A DNA stretch of 64,000 bases from Rotaria sp. Silwood1 (lineage: Eukaryota; Rotifera; Eurotatoria; Philodinida; Philodinidae). Every line of letters starts with the position of its first letter. The stretch's first letter is position 1. Shown here in pieces: positions 12,960 through 25,609 of this stretch. The notes beneath the pieces are model-generated. The model saw only the letters and a program-made list of their open reading frames with translations, was not told where the DNA came from and did no database searches. The position numbers were made by a program, and so were the translations under genes. The stretch is taken from contig CAJNOP010000916.1 of the NCBI GenBank assembly GCA_905250075.1, positions 3,003 through 67,002 on the forward strand. Direction: 5' to 3'.

Positions 12960-15415
12960 ACTTCGGAACTGTAAACGGTTTGATACTCAATGAATTCCGA
13001 GCTACATATGTGTCGCCTCTTGCTGGTTATACCTGCACTGTTCTATTAAATGTGTCTTTTGATGGATGTGAGACATTCATAACTACGGGTTCGTTTACAT
13101 ATATGCTAACAACGAATGATATTCTAACTAGAGAAGAAATTACCATACTCAAAAATGGTACAGCCGAAATGTTTGTTTCTTTCAATGACATCATCGAACT
13201 TGAATGGAGATTTTCAAATAAGACAGTTGATGAACTTGCTTCCGACACATTTATAGAAATCGATTATCAGATACTCATGTCAAATGAAAAGAGCACCCGT
13301 TGATGACAACGAACATCAAGCTCAAATGTTGATATTGAAGTCAAAGAAGTAATTATACTTGCTTCAGATATTCGACTGCAATCTGGACGTCAAACAATAA
13401 CAATTAATCTTGGTGATATTGCAAGAAAATGTCACCGCATCATATCTACCGTAGTCATAGCCATGGGAGTCGTTCATGTTGCGATGATTGTGCGTCGAGT
13501 CTATAAAATTTATAAAATAGTTAAGACAACTATGAAAATGATTCAGATGGTATTGAACAGTGGTTGTAATGTGTGGAGTAGTATGCAAGAGAACCTTTCG
13601 ACGTGGAATAAAAATCTTCTATCCTGTTCGAATACACTTCGACAAGCAAAAATAGCAAGAGCTCAGTATGAGGCTGATGCGATGTGTAAAGAAAGTGGAC
13701 CCATGTTGGTTAACTGTTGGTTTCATCAAGGCCGACCATAATTCAATGAAGATAGTGTCATGATATGTTTCCGATCGATCCAATCCAATGAGCATAAAGC
13801 TGCTGGGCAATGTTGTTACAACAAAGAGGGTTATATTATAACTAGAGGAACGAGTGCTAGAACTGATGACCGATACCATAGTAGCATGACATTTTGAAAA
13901 CGTCAGATTCACGATGTACTTCCATTTCTTGCTGGTTACAAATTACAATCTAGTCCAGCAACCTGTAATAAATATCTCGAACATCGGCCACCTCGACCTA
14001 GTAGAGCGATACTATGGGTCAATTTGGTGGTGTTTGGGGTGATCCTTATTTTTTTGACACTTGATGGAACCTCATATATATTTGATGGCTACGGAGAATA
14101 TATCTATCTGGTATGTCTAGATTCTCAATACACAAAAAAAGAAAAAATCTTCTGTTGTCATCTATTTTGTTCTTGTGTATAGGTCATTCCTACTCAACAA
14201 TTGATCGCATTCAATACGAATAGTTCTCTTCGATTTGAATCTCAAATTCGTACCATTCTGCTGGGAAGCAGTGCAAGCGATGTCACAGCTATTAAGGCTT
14301 TTACCGCTCGCATGAACTCTCTGAAAGTCAGTATTACTGTATCTATCTAGATGCAATCAACTTCTCGTACATTTTAATGATGATGAACTGATATTCGTAC
14401 CTGATCAGGACGCATTCACTCAACTTGATATGATTGCTGTACATTTTGGAGACTGGTCCATTATGAAAAATCAAACCAATAATCAGTTTACACTCTCATG
14501 ATCCAAAGGAACTAGCATTCAAGTAACAGCAGTATTTGTGAATACAGAATCAACGCTCGTATTAAATGTTGCTGAAGCTGTTAGTGAAGAACTCAAAGAA
14601 AATTGGACACTCGGTTTGATAATGGAATTGTGATTGGTACTGTTGAAATATTGACATCTCGACAAATTCATAAAGTAAGCTGTTTCTCAATGCTGCCATA
14701 GACAAGACTTAATTGATTCTATAGCTATATGGTATAACTTAGACAATTGATTCTAGCCGTTCTCTCTTTTACTACGAAGCGAACGATAATGCCACGTTTT
14801 ATGTATCTCAAAATCTAAACTATTTGCCAAGTTTCAACGAGTCTACTTGTAGTGCTCAGGAGTCAAATGTTCGTGAAGCATGTGACATCCCTCTAAACTC
14901 GACTAATTCATCACAATGGTCATCCGCTCAGCGAACTTGCTATTAGGATGCTGCTATGACCAAAGACTTTTCTTTTGCACGTGCTTTACGACAAGCAGCT
15001 GAAGAACAAGTCGAACAATGTGAATCTCTTTGCAATCCACCCAAGTTCAAATTCGATCTGTCTCTTACACATTCAGTACAAATCGGTCAACAGGTAAGTC
15101 TATTCTTTCAAGCAACTAGAGAATTTAATTTGATCATTGTCTACAAACTTCTACGTGATCCGATTGGATTAACTTTGAATGAAGAGACTGGTAGATTTAA
15201 ATGAAAAGTACCAGATGAAACTAAAATCTGCAGTCAAATTCCTATAAAAGCCAGCGCGACAGATGGAAAATACAATTGAATATCAACATATGTAGTTGTA
15301 TTAGCAGTGCAACCAAAGAGCAACGCACAGACAATAGCAAGTTTAATATTTTTACTTTTCTTGGTAATATCACTTCAACCATTATGTATGAATTCCAAGG
15401 AATAACATTAAAATA
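12960..15415 (+). pseudogene. Decayed AMOP/vWD-domain surface protein gene (MUC4/SUSD2-like)
   Basis: Pieces of one extracellular protein lie in order but in different frames. A beta-rich segment (GYTCTVLLNVSFDGCETF) runs to a TGA TGA pair at about 13301-13306. A second frame holds a membrane-like stretch and a Cys-rich block with QCCYNKEGY, DVLPFLAGYK and CNKYLEHRPP, which matches the AMOP layout. A vWD start (GDPYF then TLDGTSYIFDGYGEY) follows with a one-base shift inside a T-run near 14050. A possible intron (about 14111-14182) is still recognisable. Further blocks at 14400-14640 and 14760-15200 end in a hydrophobic tail (IASLIFLLFLVISL) at about 15335-15380. In-frame stops occur at 13739-13741 and 13895-13897, and several more lie between the 3' blocks. 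So many breaks point to a pseudogene rather than missed introns, although errors in a single read cannot be excluded from sequence alone. Family assignment is from motif order (moderate). Confidence 0.7.
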
Positions 15416-16051
15416 ACCATTAAAAACAACCTTATTGTTTCAACACATCGATGTTTACGGCCTTTCTGCATAGCTTTTCTCGAAAAAAATCACAATAAAA
15501 CATATTAATTAAACTTAATGGTCTAGTTTTTCCTGTCACTGTTATCCATTGTTCGAAATACAATACGCAAAGAAAATATTTTTTTTTGAAATACTCAAAT
15601 GTCTTGTAAACAGGCATACGTATTTTAATATCGTCTCAAATGTAAATGACCGAATCGCAGATAATAGTAGATGTGGATATACTTGAAGAACGATGATTTT
15701 GTCATCACACAATCTCACATTCACACCCACACCACATAGTCAAAAAAATCTTTATTGAGACTTGTTTGTTTGCTGAAGATGAAATAATAATTGTTTAAAA
15801 TATTCTTAGAAAACTATTCTGTTTGTCCATATTTTCTAACTTTTTCTTATTTGAATAATAATTTTAAATCAAATACTAACAATAACTTATCACACTTTAC
15901 CTAACATGATTACTATAAATATATATAAAAAACATTTAGACAACAAACATAAATATGAATATATTCAAAACTTAAGAGAGAGAGAGAAAAAAAAAAAGAA
16001 CGTCAATGAATAAACTATCACCGGTATTATTTGAAATAATAGTTGATAATT
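15416..16051. other. Intergenic between pseudogene and minus-strand HSP20-like gene
   Basis: AT-rich, with a short GA run near 15975. Nothing coding is seen. It probably contains the 3' UTR of the minus-strand gene ending at 16052. Confidence 0.5.
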
Positions 16052-16703
16052 TTAATTTAATGTTGGTATTTCAATACGAATAAAATTATTATTAACAAAA
16101 TTAACACGTAAACGATTATAATCATATGTATAATCTCGTGGTAAACGACATAGACGTGATGTTGAATGTACAATTATTTTATTTTGTTGTTGTTGTTCTT
16201 CTAATACATTTTTTTCTTTTTGTTCAATAAAAATTTTTAATATATTTAATTGTGGATCAGATTGAATACGTATTGCATCTGTTAATGTTTCAAATGGTAA
16301 ACGAAAATAATAAATAAGTATTGGTGGAATATCATTACTAAATGAATATTGTCCATCTGATATATTTAATGAATCATTTTTATTCAATGAATTAAAACGA
16401 TTGATTATATTTTTTGTATGATTATATTTTTCAGATGATAATGGTTCACCAACATGGATGACAGTTCGATTATTATCTAGTTTTTCAATTTTATTATTTA
16501 TAATTGAGTTGTTGTTGGATGTGTATGATTTTGATGATGTGATGTCTTGTTCCAAACCTATTTTAAAAATCGCATGATTAAAATTGAATCAAAAAAAAAA
16601 AGAAAGAAAATAAAGCTTAAACAATACTGACAATAAATAAATACATAAACACACCGTGCTGACAAAAAAAAAGTAATGGAGATTTCATGATGAGACAAGT
16701 CAT
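16052..16703 (-). CDS. HSP20/alpha-crystallin-like protein, two-exon model
   Basis: The last exon (16557-16052) ends in a segment typical of the alpha-crystallin/HSP20 fold: LCRLPRDY, then a V-N-F-V-N-N-N-F-I-R-I-E-I-P strand pair and a short IPTLN end, comparable to the region around the last conserved beta strands of small heat shock proteins. The N-terminal two thirds are Asn/Ser-rich and probably disordered. No ATG opens this exon. A phase-compatible 49-bp first exon (16703-16655, starting MTCLIMKSP) with a G|GTGTGT donor and an AATAG acceptor gives 184 residues, but this 5' exon is tentative. The gene is on the same strand as, and about 1.7 kb downstream of, another HSP20-like gene at 18404-19722, so the pair may be diverged duplicates. 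Function as a chaperone is inferred from the fold only. Confidence 0.55.
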
Positions 16704-18403
16704 ACTAACCCAATCAACAATTGATTTTAGATAACTTAGTAGTGCTGAAAGAATACCCAAAAGTGAATATACACACAAGAAAGATTAAAACAAACGTATA
16801 AAAAGTTAGTTCAAAAACAAAAAAAACTACTTGCTTGTTGTTTTAACATGTCAATAAAGTCAATAACGAATTTATTACAAAATTCAATAGAATTTTTTTC
16901 AAAAGAAACATCATATAATGATATAACTAGAGATTCTTTATTTTGGATTATAAATCTTTTAGAAATTTAGAACAAATTGAATCTCGATAAATATTAGATC
17001 TATGTAAAGTTCGAATAAACTATCAAACAAGAATCAGTTCTTATCAAAAATTTGTTCATCATGCTAAAGTAATACTCATTTATAATTATCAATAGTTAAC
17101 GATAATCAGATTGTATTTATCATTCTGATTTATGTATATTCCATGTCAATTGTCAATGTTAGATTCAGTCTAATCTCACATCTAACGAAACATTCAAATA
17201 ATATTGGTTATATATTGATAATCTATCATAGAATATTGATCATTCTTTTTGTTTTTTTTTATCAAAATAGTTGACAGATAAATTTTGAATTAGATATTCT
17301 TGTAATAGAAAAATAAAATTTTCACTTAGATACTTCACACTAACGAGGGAATGATCCCTTTCAATTTCAATGAATCTTGCGCATATATATATATACGAAA
17401 TAATATTCTAATCAAAACTCTAATAGAAGTTGAGTTTCTGTTGCGACTTGATCATTCTATTCTTCAGAAACCTATACACAATTCGAAAACAACACTTTTT
17501 CGAGAGTCTCGGATTCTACACAAGTGCATGACAAATAGCCAATAGCTACTTCAAATGTCAATAAGAACTCAAATTCTTTTAAGGTTTTCATTAGAAGGAT
17601 TACAAAAAATTCGATCTGATCCAAAATGCCAAATGTGACTTTCCTTTCCATTCACAGTTGCAATCACACATCACAAAATGTAGCAATTCATAAAAGAAAT
17701 AACGTTTTTTTTTTAATAACTAATGCAGTTAATTTAAGTCCGAGTCGAAATTTCGACCTCTCCATTGATATACTATGTAATAAATATGGGCGAAAAAAAA
17801 TCATTGAAATCAGAAGGAGACATCTGAAAAGACTATATTGTGAGCATGATTTAAAATTTCGAAAAAGAAAATCAAATGCTTCAGCTATACTGTAAATATT
17901 TCTGTACTTGAGCATAGTTTTGTTTTTCGATCTGCTGAAATTATAATAAAATTGAACAGTTCGGAATTCATTTCGGATAGAATTATGACAACCATGACTT
18001 AGAATAATTAGCTGTAACTATCTGGTCATGTTGAGCTTTTTTCTTCTACATAGACTTGATCCTATGCTAAACAGAGTTCATATAAATTAAATTATTATTT
18101 CATAAATAAATCTAACAAGATTATGTAATCATGAAATATTCCTTTTTTTTTCTAAATCGATCTATGGTTATATGAATTTCTATTCAGACATCATTAGGAC
18201 AATTTCCTCATGCGTAGAATCTGACTTGCTTTTATTAAACAGACGAAATGATATCTATAAAAAAAAATCCGATTTATTATTATCAATCATATACTCTTTA
18301 ATGAGAAAACTCAATTATAATTTTGAGTTTTTTTCTATTAACAAAAAATTCATTTAAAAATGATTAATTTTTATTTCACATTATAATATAATTTATTTGT
18401 TTT
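16704..18403. other. Intergenic between two minus-strand HSP20-like genes
   Basis: No frame with gene-like codon use on either strand. It presumably holds the promoter of the 16052-16703 gene and the 3' UTR of the next one. Confidence 0.5.
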
Positions 18404-19722
18404 TTAAAATTTAAGTTCATTCATCAGCCTACCTCCTCCATTATCTTTTGTCGATGTTAACTTTGAATTAATTGATGATGAAGCATTTTTTAATTGTTCT
18501 TGTTCAATACGTTTCTTTTTTTTAATTTCTTTCCATGCCCATAAATGATATTTTCCTTCAACAATTAATTGTCCATCTTCAGTTAAATAAGCAACTATTG
18601 TTTCATCATCAACAATATCGGGTACAAATAATTCAGTTTTTAATTCATGTTTACGATAATTTCCACGTTTATCTGTTGGTTCAATTGTATGACAATGAAT
18701 TAAAATTTTTGGTCCTTCTAATTGTACACTTATATCTGATGTATCATATGTTTTACCAATTGGTATACGCATTTCATATAAATTTACTTCATCATCATCT
18801 GATAACGAATCATTAAACGATAGATTACGTGCTAAATTATTAGTTTCTTCCGTTAAACCATTAATCACATCTTCCATTAATGAAGCTGATGGTGTAAATG
18901 GTACAGATTGATTTGAAATATTTGATTGAACTGGAAGATAATGATTAAATGATGAACGTCGTTCATCTAATGATTCACATGATGAACTTAATGATGGTTC
19001 ACGTCGTCGTTGTACAACAGGTCGAACAACAATTCGACGTGATGATTCACGTTTAATGGGTTGTTGTCGACGAAGTTTACAAGACCCTCGATTATCTGTA
19101 TAATTAATTGATGGTGGAGGGGGAGCATATACAAAACTATTTCCTGATGATGATGATGATATATTACCAACAGGCATGATAGGTTGCTAAAATAAAAACA
19201 TCAATATTTTATTGTTGTTTTTGTTTTGTTTTCTTTTTTTACATATTCATATTAATTACTTACTGGTAAATACGTTCTAAACTTTGATTGATAATTTTGA
19301 TGTCCAATATCATTTGTTGTAGATCTTTGTGGATAAGTATGTTTTAAAATAGGAGGTGGTGGAGGTGGAGCTATATATTTCATATGATCTATTGAATGTG
19401 ATCGTGAATAATTAGGAATAGATGATGGTGATGGTTGTGGTCGATTTGTATATCCATGACCATGTATTTCAAGTGAAGGAAGAATTGTTAGTGGATGTGA
19501 TGAAGATTGTGGTGAAACAAGATCGAGTGAACGACTACCTATACGATTAAGATTTGATGACGTAAGACGTGTTTGTGCTTGTAGTTGTGCTATATGTTGT
19601 TGCTGTTGTTGTTGTTGTTGTTGTTGTTCTATTCGACGATATTGACGATCTAATGCAAATAATTCTTCAACAGATAGACCCAATGGTCGTTGTGCAGACG
19701 ATTGAGAAGAGGTGACCAACAT
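18404..19722 (-). CDS. Large HSP20/alpha-crystallin-domain protein
   Basis: Two exons, 19722-19264 and 19186-18404, are joined by a 77-bp intron (CCA|GTAAGT donor, TTTTAG|CAA acceptor, phase 0), giving 413 residues. The first exon encodes a disordered region with a run of about ten Gln (residues 33-42), Pro runs (PPPPPP) and Ser-rich stretches. The second encodes more disordered sequence, then a compact beta-rich domain at about residues 285-375. Segments are YEMRIPIGKTYD, SVQLEGPKILIHCH, ELKTELFVPDIVD and the signature-like TIVAYLTEDGQLIVEG, followed by a Lys-rich tail. The V-x-A-x-L-x-x-D-G-x-L-x-V-x-G pattern is the classic HSP20 C-terminal strand pattern. At 413 residues it is far longer than ordinary small heat shock proteins (about 150-250), because of the N-terminal extension. 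Invertebrate HSP20 proteins with long disordered arms are known. A GA-repeat tract lies about 100 bp upstream of the ATG. Confidence 0.8.
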
Positions 19723-19812
19723 GTTGCGCTGTCGTAAGTAAAATTTATTGTGCGTATGTTCGAATCATATAAAGAATGAAAAGAAACGAAAAAAAAAACG
19801 GCCGAATAACAC

Positions 19813-19845
19813 ATCTCTTTCTCTTCCTCTCTCTCTCTCTCCCTC
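19813..19845. promoter_or_regulatory. GA/CT-repeat tract upstream of the HSP20-like gene
   Basis: Read on the minus strand, this is a GGGAGAGAGAGAGAG-type purine tract about 90-125 bp upstream of the start codon at 19722. A TTTATATGA box lies between it and the gene (about 19763-19771). GAGA elements are established promoter features of heat shock genes in Drosophila. The role here is inference from composition and position only. Confidence 0.35.
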
Positions 19846-21558
19846 AGTCCTTTTATTAAACAAACTAACGAAACTCACCCAACGAAAAGGATAGAAAGAA
19901 GAGAAAAACAGAACAATAGATGTGGCCGAAGCAAAAAAAAGAAGAGAAGCAAAAAAACCTCTAAGAATCGTCATCTCTTCCGGCCGATTGTACTCTTCGT
20001 TTTCTCTTCTCTATGCCTTCTAATTACTACTCCATAAAAAAAAACGACGAGAAAGACATGCTCTTATAAATCGACGTAATGGCACACGTTACTATTTCTT
20101 CTATGTAAAGAACAGCTGTCAATGCATACACAATAACGAATTCTCCGGTGTATATATACATACACATTGATACTGATTGCATAAATACCAATATGGTAGC
20201 AAGGCGTTATTGACAAGACATTACGAAAACGCCTGCGCACACACGTGCGCCAAAACTGTCGATTGACAGAACGAAAAAAAGAAAAGAAAAATCATTGTGA
20301 TAATGATTCATTATATCAACAATAATGAATATTGTGAAAGAAGAAAAAAAAACCATGTTATGCTTTTCTACAGCACCATTGTCATTAATAGCCATGAAAT
20401 AAAACAAATCGTCGATTTTTATATATTGATTTTGAGTTATTTTTTGACAACACGTGCGATAAATCGATATTTACTTGTTTTTACATTCCTCACAGATTGT
20501 GTTAATAGTGCTGATTGTATTTTTGATTTTTTTTTGCTACAATATGACGCGTTTAATACAAATCAAAATCGTGATTTGAATAACTAATGAAATTATCTAT
20601 TCAATGCATTTCATAATTAACTATGACAGGAAGGTTTCAGAAAAAAAAATTAAAAACCAGTAGTTTTTAGCTACCAAAAGCTATTTTTTATCAGTGCAAT
20701 TTGCTACAATCTTCGTTTAAATTGTAATTAGCATTACAATGAGAAATTTATTATAACTTACCTAAAAATAGTATTTTGCATGTGATATTTATAATTTTAT
20801 AAGGAAAAGGTCATCGAAAAAGCGACAACTCATCATTTTATTCACAGTTTTGTGCTGTTTTAAGATGATACTTCTTAAAACTAATTTTCATATATTCTTC
20901 TAGAGTCTGAAAACTACCATTTTTGAATTTTCAAAAACATGTGTTTCATCGTTCATCTATGAAATGCAATTAATATGTTGTACAAAGGCTATTGTAAGGA
21001 GATTACCGCATCTTTCATGATCTTTCCTTAAAAATCGACTAAAAACAACTTTTTTTGTTCAGTTTTCATGATATTTTCTAAGTGCAAGTTTTCGTTTTCT
21101 TTAACATGTTTTTAGAACTTGAAAACTATCGTACCTGCTTTTGTTTTTAGAGACTCCATCATCATGTAGATTTAAATTAAGTGCTTAACATTATAGAAAA
21201 ATACGTATTTTATTAAATTTTTCTTAAAAATTTTATTTTCATGAATCAAGTCAAACTTGAATCTATCATTATCAAACGAGAATTGCTTTACTCGTCAGTC
21301 AATCTAGATTTATTTTCAATTTGAATGAACATTATTCATAAAAAAAACAAACAACAACACCTATGATAATGATATTTTTATTTATGATTAACAATATTTT
21401 TTTTTTTATTCAGTTGACTTCTGATCACAATTACATTATGATTTTGTTTTTCTCTATGTATAGATGCATTACATTATAAGTTCTTTATTTAAAAAAGAAA
21501 CGAAAGAAACTGAGAGAACATTGATATATATATATTTATATATAATTGTTTTTTTTTT
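19846..21558. other. Intergenic between convergent-side ends of HSP20-like and RanBP3-like genes
   Basis: Contains the presumed upstream region of the HSP20-like gene and, at its far end, the 3' UTR of the minus-strand RanBP3-like gene. Open frames here are low complexity (Phe/Ser-rich) and not supported as genes. Confidence 0.5.
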
Positions 21559-24500
21559 TTATGAATTAGTTTCTTGTTCGCCTGTTTTAGTACTTTCTAC
21601 AGAATCATCATCATCATCACTTGAATCTTTATTTCCATCTCGATATGTTTCAATTAATCTAGAAAGACAAAAAAAAAAAAAAGAAACAATATTAAAAAAA
21701 AGAGAAATTTTTATTCAATTCATACTTCGATTTTTTTGATAGATCATTTGTATTATCTTCAGTATCCGAATCATTTTTTGAATGAGATCGTTTACGAATA
21801 CGATTTATTGAATTTGACGTCGAAGAAGTGTCTAATTCATTGGTATCATTTTTAGCCTAAGAAAAAAAAAAAAAAGAAGTAATATTATTTTTATAAGGCA
21901 AAAAAAAAAAGAAATAATTTCGAAAAGAAAAAACATACAGCTGTATTAATATTTGATGATGATTGTTGGCGTTCAATTATTTGTATACGTGATTGCAATT
22001 CCTTACATAAATTAGCACAATCATTGGCAGAAGCCTAGAATGAAAAACAAAACACATATATATATATTTATTAATAAGAAAAATAAATAAAAAAAGAATA
22101 TTTACTTTAATAACAAATATTCGTAAATGGGATTCATCTTGAGCACCAAATCGTACTGATCGGTCTGTCGCTCGTTCAACAGTCATTTGTGAAAATATGG
22201 GAGAATTAAGAATAACACGAAATGCTTTATCAAGTCTCATGACTAAAATAAAAAAATTTTTCATTTTTTTTTTAGTTTTTGTTCTCTATAACTATAAAAA
22301 TCAAATATATCATTAAAGATTAAAAAAAAAACGTTTTTTGATGATAAATATCAAAATATGTGCAAAGTCATTCTCAATCATGATAAGTCTGTCTCATTGA
22401 GGTTAAACTTTTTACTATTTATAATAGACGTACTGTAGATGATTAACTTTATTTTTTTTATTGGTTGAAAAAAAAAGATGCACTGCTATGTTTTTATTTG
22501 AACGAAAGAAAATAAGATATAAGCAACTCAAACACTGTTTAATATCTGTAGAAGATTTTGAATCCATATTGTAACTGAGAAAGTGAAGAGAAGATTTTTC
22601 ATCGTAAATATCTCGTATTAAGGAACATTGAAGAGTGTAGAATCTATGAAAATTTTTGTTCGAAAAAAAAGTTTGCTAATGAGCTTCTTTCCAAAAGTAG
22701 TCGTCGATTACGTTATGACATACACCTGCTTTTGTAGTTAGTTAATCGAGAATTTCGAGTCAGGCCAGTCTTTTTTCTAGATTTACTTCGAGCTATAGTT
22801 TTACGAAAAGACAATAGATTAGTGAATCTACCACTAAGTGATATCTCAATATTTTAAAGTAGCCGAAAGATATTGAACTTATCTAGATGAAATTTATCTG
22901 TTTGTGTCGACACTTCAAATGATATAAACTTGACTAATATCTTTATGTTTTTTTTTGCTAATTCAACAACTATCTTAATTGTTTATTTTTGTATTAGCGA
23001 CTTCATTTATCTAAGTGAATGATGAATTTAAAGCAAAACTCTTGATTTCATATTGATTATTTATATGAAAATGTTTACTTGATATATAATTTTAGTACAT
23101 GAAAAAATTGCTAAAGAGCAATGATGTTGTCATTTTCTGTATTTACGAAAGAAGATTTAGGCTTAAAAACTGAGAAAAATTATCATCTTTATTTGATATT
23201 AATAAAATAAGAATTTCAAGAATTACATCTTCTAATAAATCTATAACTTTAGGTACACTCGAAAATCTAGAAATAATCATACATCACAAACAGTAATTGT
23301 TATAATAATATAGGAAATATTGACGGAAGGAAAAAATACAAATATTTAATATAGAAACAAAATTGTTATAAACAAATGTTTAGAACAATTAATCAAGAAG
23401 ATTCTTTCTTAGTTTACTCATGCATTATTCATCATTTTTGTGCAATCTCATGAGACATATGTATCGTCGTAGCTTTTCTAGCATGATGATCATCTCTAAT
23501 CGACACCTACTTTGAAGTATTAAAGATTGATAAATGTCTTGATAGTGTGAAAATTTGTATTTTTTAGCTACTCAAGTGAAAAAATATGGATTGAAAATTT
23601 TGAAAGTACAGATCCGATGATCGACTCTATCCGTTTACGATCAGGGACTTTATTTCACTTATCGTCTAGAACTACGAATAAAATTATCTTACTCAATCGT
23701 GCATGTAATTTATTCCAATCAGATGGATCATGACTTTCATTTATTTTCAAAATCCCATAACCACGTTCAGCATATTGTTGTTGTTCAGGATGATACATAT
23801 ATAATTTGCCTGCCATCTATATTATAAAAATTTCGAATATAAAAATGTTTTGTTTGTTTTTGTAAATCAAAATAAAATTTTCAAACCTGAAATTTTGTTA
23901 CTTCATGTTCTTCACCGGTTGATGTATCACCTTGAATATTAACTATTGGATGAGTTGATGCTCGTTTAGCTTCATATTCAGCTGCCGTTTCAAATAATGA
24001 TGGTGTTGTTTTATTATTATCATCATCATCATCATCATCATTATCTTCTTTATCTTCTTCATCATCTTCATCTTCTTCATCGTCATCTTTATTTCTTCTA
24101 TCATTCTTCAATACACTTGATGTCGTATTACTTGATCCACCGAATAATGTTTTGCTAAAAAAAATAGATTATTTAAAATTTCATCTATTCTATTTTGTAA
24201 AACAACATATAACACATTGAATAGTAAATTTTTCATCAATTCTCTAGAAACCATATAACATTTAATGAATGATATAAACAAATACTAGATAGAGTATGTC
24301 TATATTAAATTTAACTTAAAATTAGTTCAATGGTTTGCTTAGTACCCAAAATAAATTTTGTTTTTTATAATCTTTCAAATTCTATGATACTCTGTCAGGA
24401 TCAACGATGATCACTAGTTCAACTATTTCACGAAATCATATGTTACTTAGTTTTATAATTATAAAAATTTATTGTTTTATGAATAAAAATGCGCCATAGG

Positions 24501-25362
24501 AAAATCAGTCAATCAATGTCTAAAGAAAAAAGCCAATTTTTTCGATCCCTAGAGGCAGAAAAGTATTTATCTGTCATTAATAAGTCTAGCATGTCTATCA
24601 CTTGAGATATATATATAGATCGTTCCTATACGACAGTAAAAAAAAAAGACTGCAGAAGTATGGAAAATTTTTAATTCTCATAACAGATCAAATATATATT
24701 AGATTTAAATCTATAGGAAACAAAAATCGATCTTTTGTCATAAACTATTCTTAGTATATGATCAATTCAAATATTTATATACAGAAAATTTTTCATTTAA
24801 AATCTATTTATTATCAAAACTTGTATATTTTTCTGGTCTTAACTAGTCAATTTCATCATGATGCACTTTACTCTCAGGTGCAATATCAAAGAATTTCAAA
24901 CATCATAAAAATATTCAAAGTTGATGAAAAATAGTCATCTAATTCAAAAGAATATTTTCATTATTATATACTTTGAACTTAATGGAGCAAGTGATGCAGC
25001 TAACGATGTTGATGATGAACCAAAACCTCCACTAATTGTCGATGATAATTTTGAAACTGTACTTGTAAAATAACTTGTTGTTGTTGTTGTTGTTGTTGTT
25101 GATGATGAAGCATTTTCACCATTTGAAGATAATTGTCCAAAATTATTAAAACCTGTACCATTTTGTTTAAATTGTCCAAATAGACGAACTGGTGTTGACA
25201 TATTCATATTATCAAATGACGATGATGATGGTGATGGTGATGGTGATGTTTCCTTTTCTGTTTTATTATCATTTGTAGTAACAGTTTCAGCTAAATAATA
25301 AAATCGATATTTAATAGAATAATTAAAAATTTGAAATTATTACAGTTACCGTTGTCTGACAT
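21559..25362 (-). CDS. RANBP3: RanBP3-like Ran-binding nuclear transport protein
   Basis: The product should bind RanGTP in the nucleus and support CRM1-type export or nuclear import. Eight exons join in phase: 25362-25350, 25290-24972, 24154-23887, 23816-23693, 22242-22106, 22034-21939, 21856-21726, 21658-21559. Together they give 395 residues. The N-terminal part is Ser/Thr-rich with FG-type motifs (LFGQF, FNNFGQL, GGFGSS, LFGGSS). An acidic Asp/Glu run follows, and then a RanBP1-type domain from about residue 180 to 287. Its marks are TGEEHEVTKFQMAGKLYMY, ERGYGILKINE, LNSPIFSQMTVERATDRSVRF and ESHLRIFVIK. The C-terminal tail is Ser/Asp/Glu-rich with a KRSH-type basic patch. The order FG motifs, acid stretch, RanBD, charged tail fits RanBP3 better than NUP50, whose RanBD is at the extreme C-terminus. 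It is shorter than human RanBP3 (567). It starts 247 bp from the divergent CEP131 gene. Confidence 0.88.
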
Positions 25363-25609
25363 TGTGAAATAAATAAGAATTGTATCTTTTTTTCTTTTTT
25401 TTTTAAACAATTAATCAATAAATCTGATTCGTATTGTCAGACAAACCAATGAAAATATGTTTTAAAACTTTTTGAAATGACATCTATGTATACAATGAAG
25501 TCTATTACTAAGTATTTTGTAGACTAAGAAATAGAATTATGGTGATAATGAATAATAAGACTTTTTTTTTGTTTCTCAAATAATTTAGATAAAAAAAAGA
25601 AATCATATA
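25363..25609. promoter_or_regulatory. Bidirectional spacer between RanBP3-like and CEP131 genes
   Basis: Only 247 bp separate the two start codons of divergently transcribed genes, so both core promoters and 5' UTRs must lie here, unless untranslated first exons start inside the neighbouring gene. The spacer is AT-rich with T-runs. No clear TATA box or known motif stands out. Confidence 0.6.
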
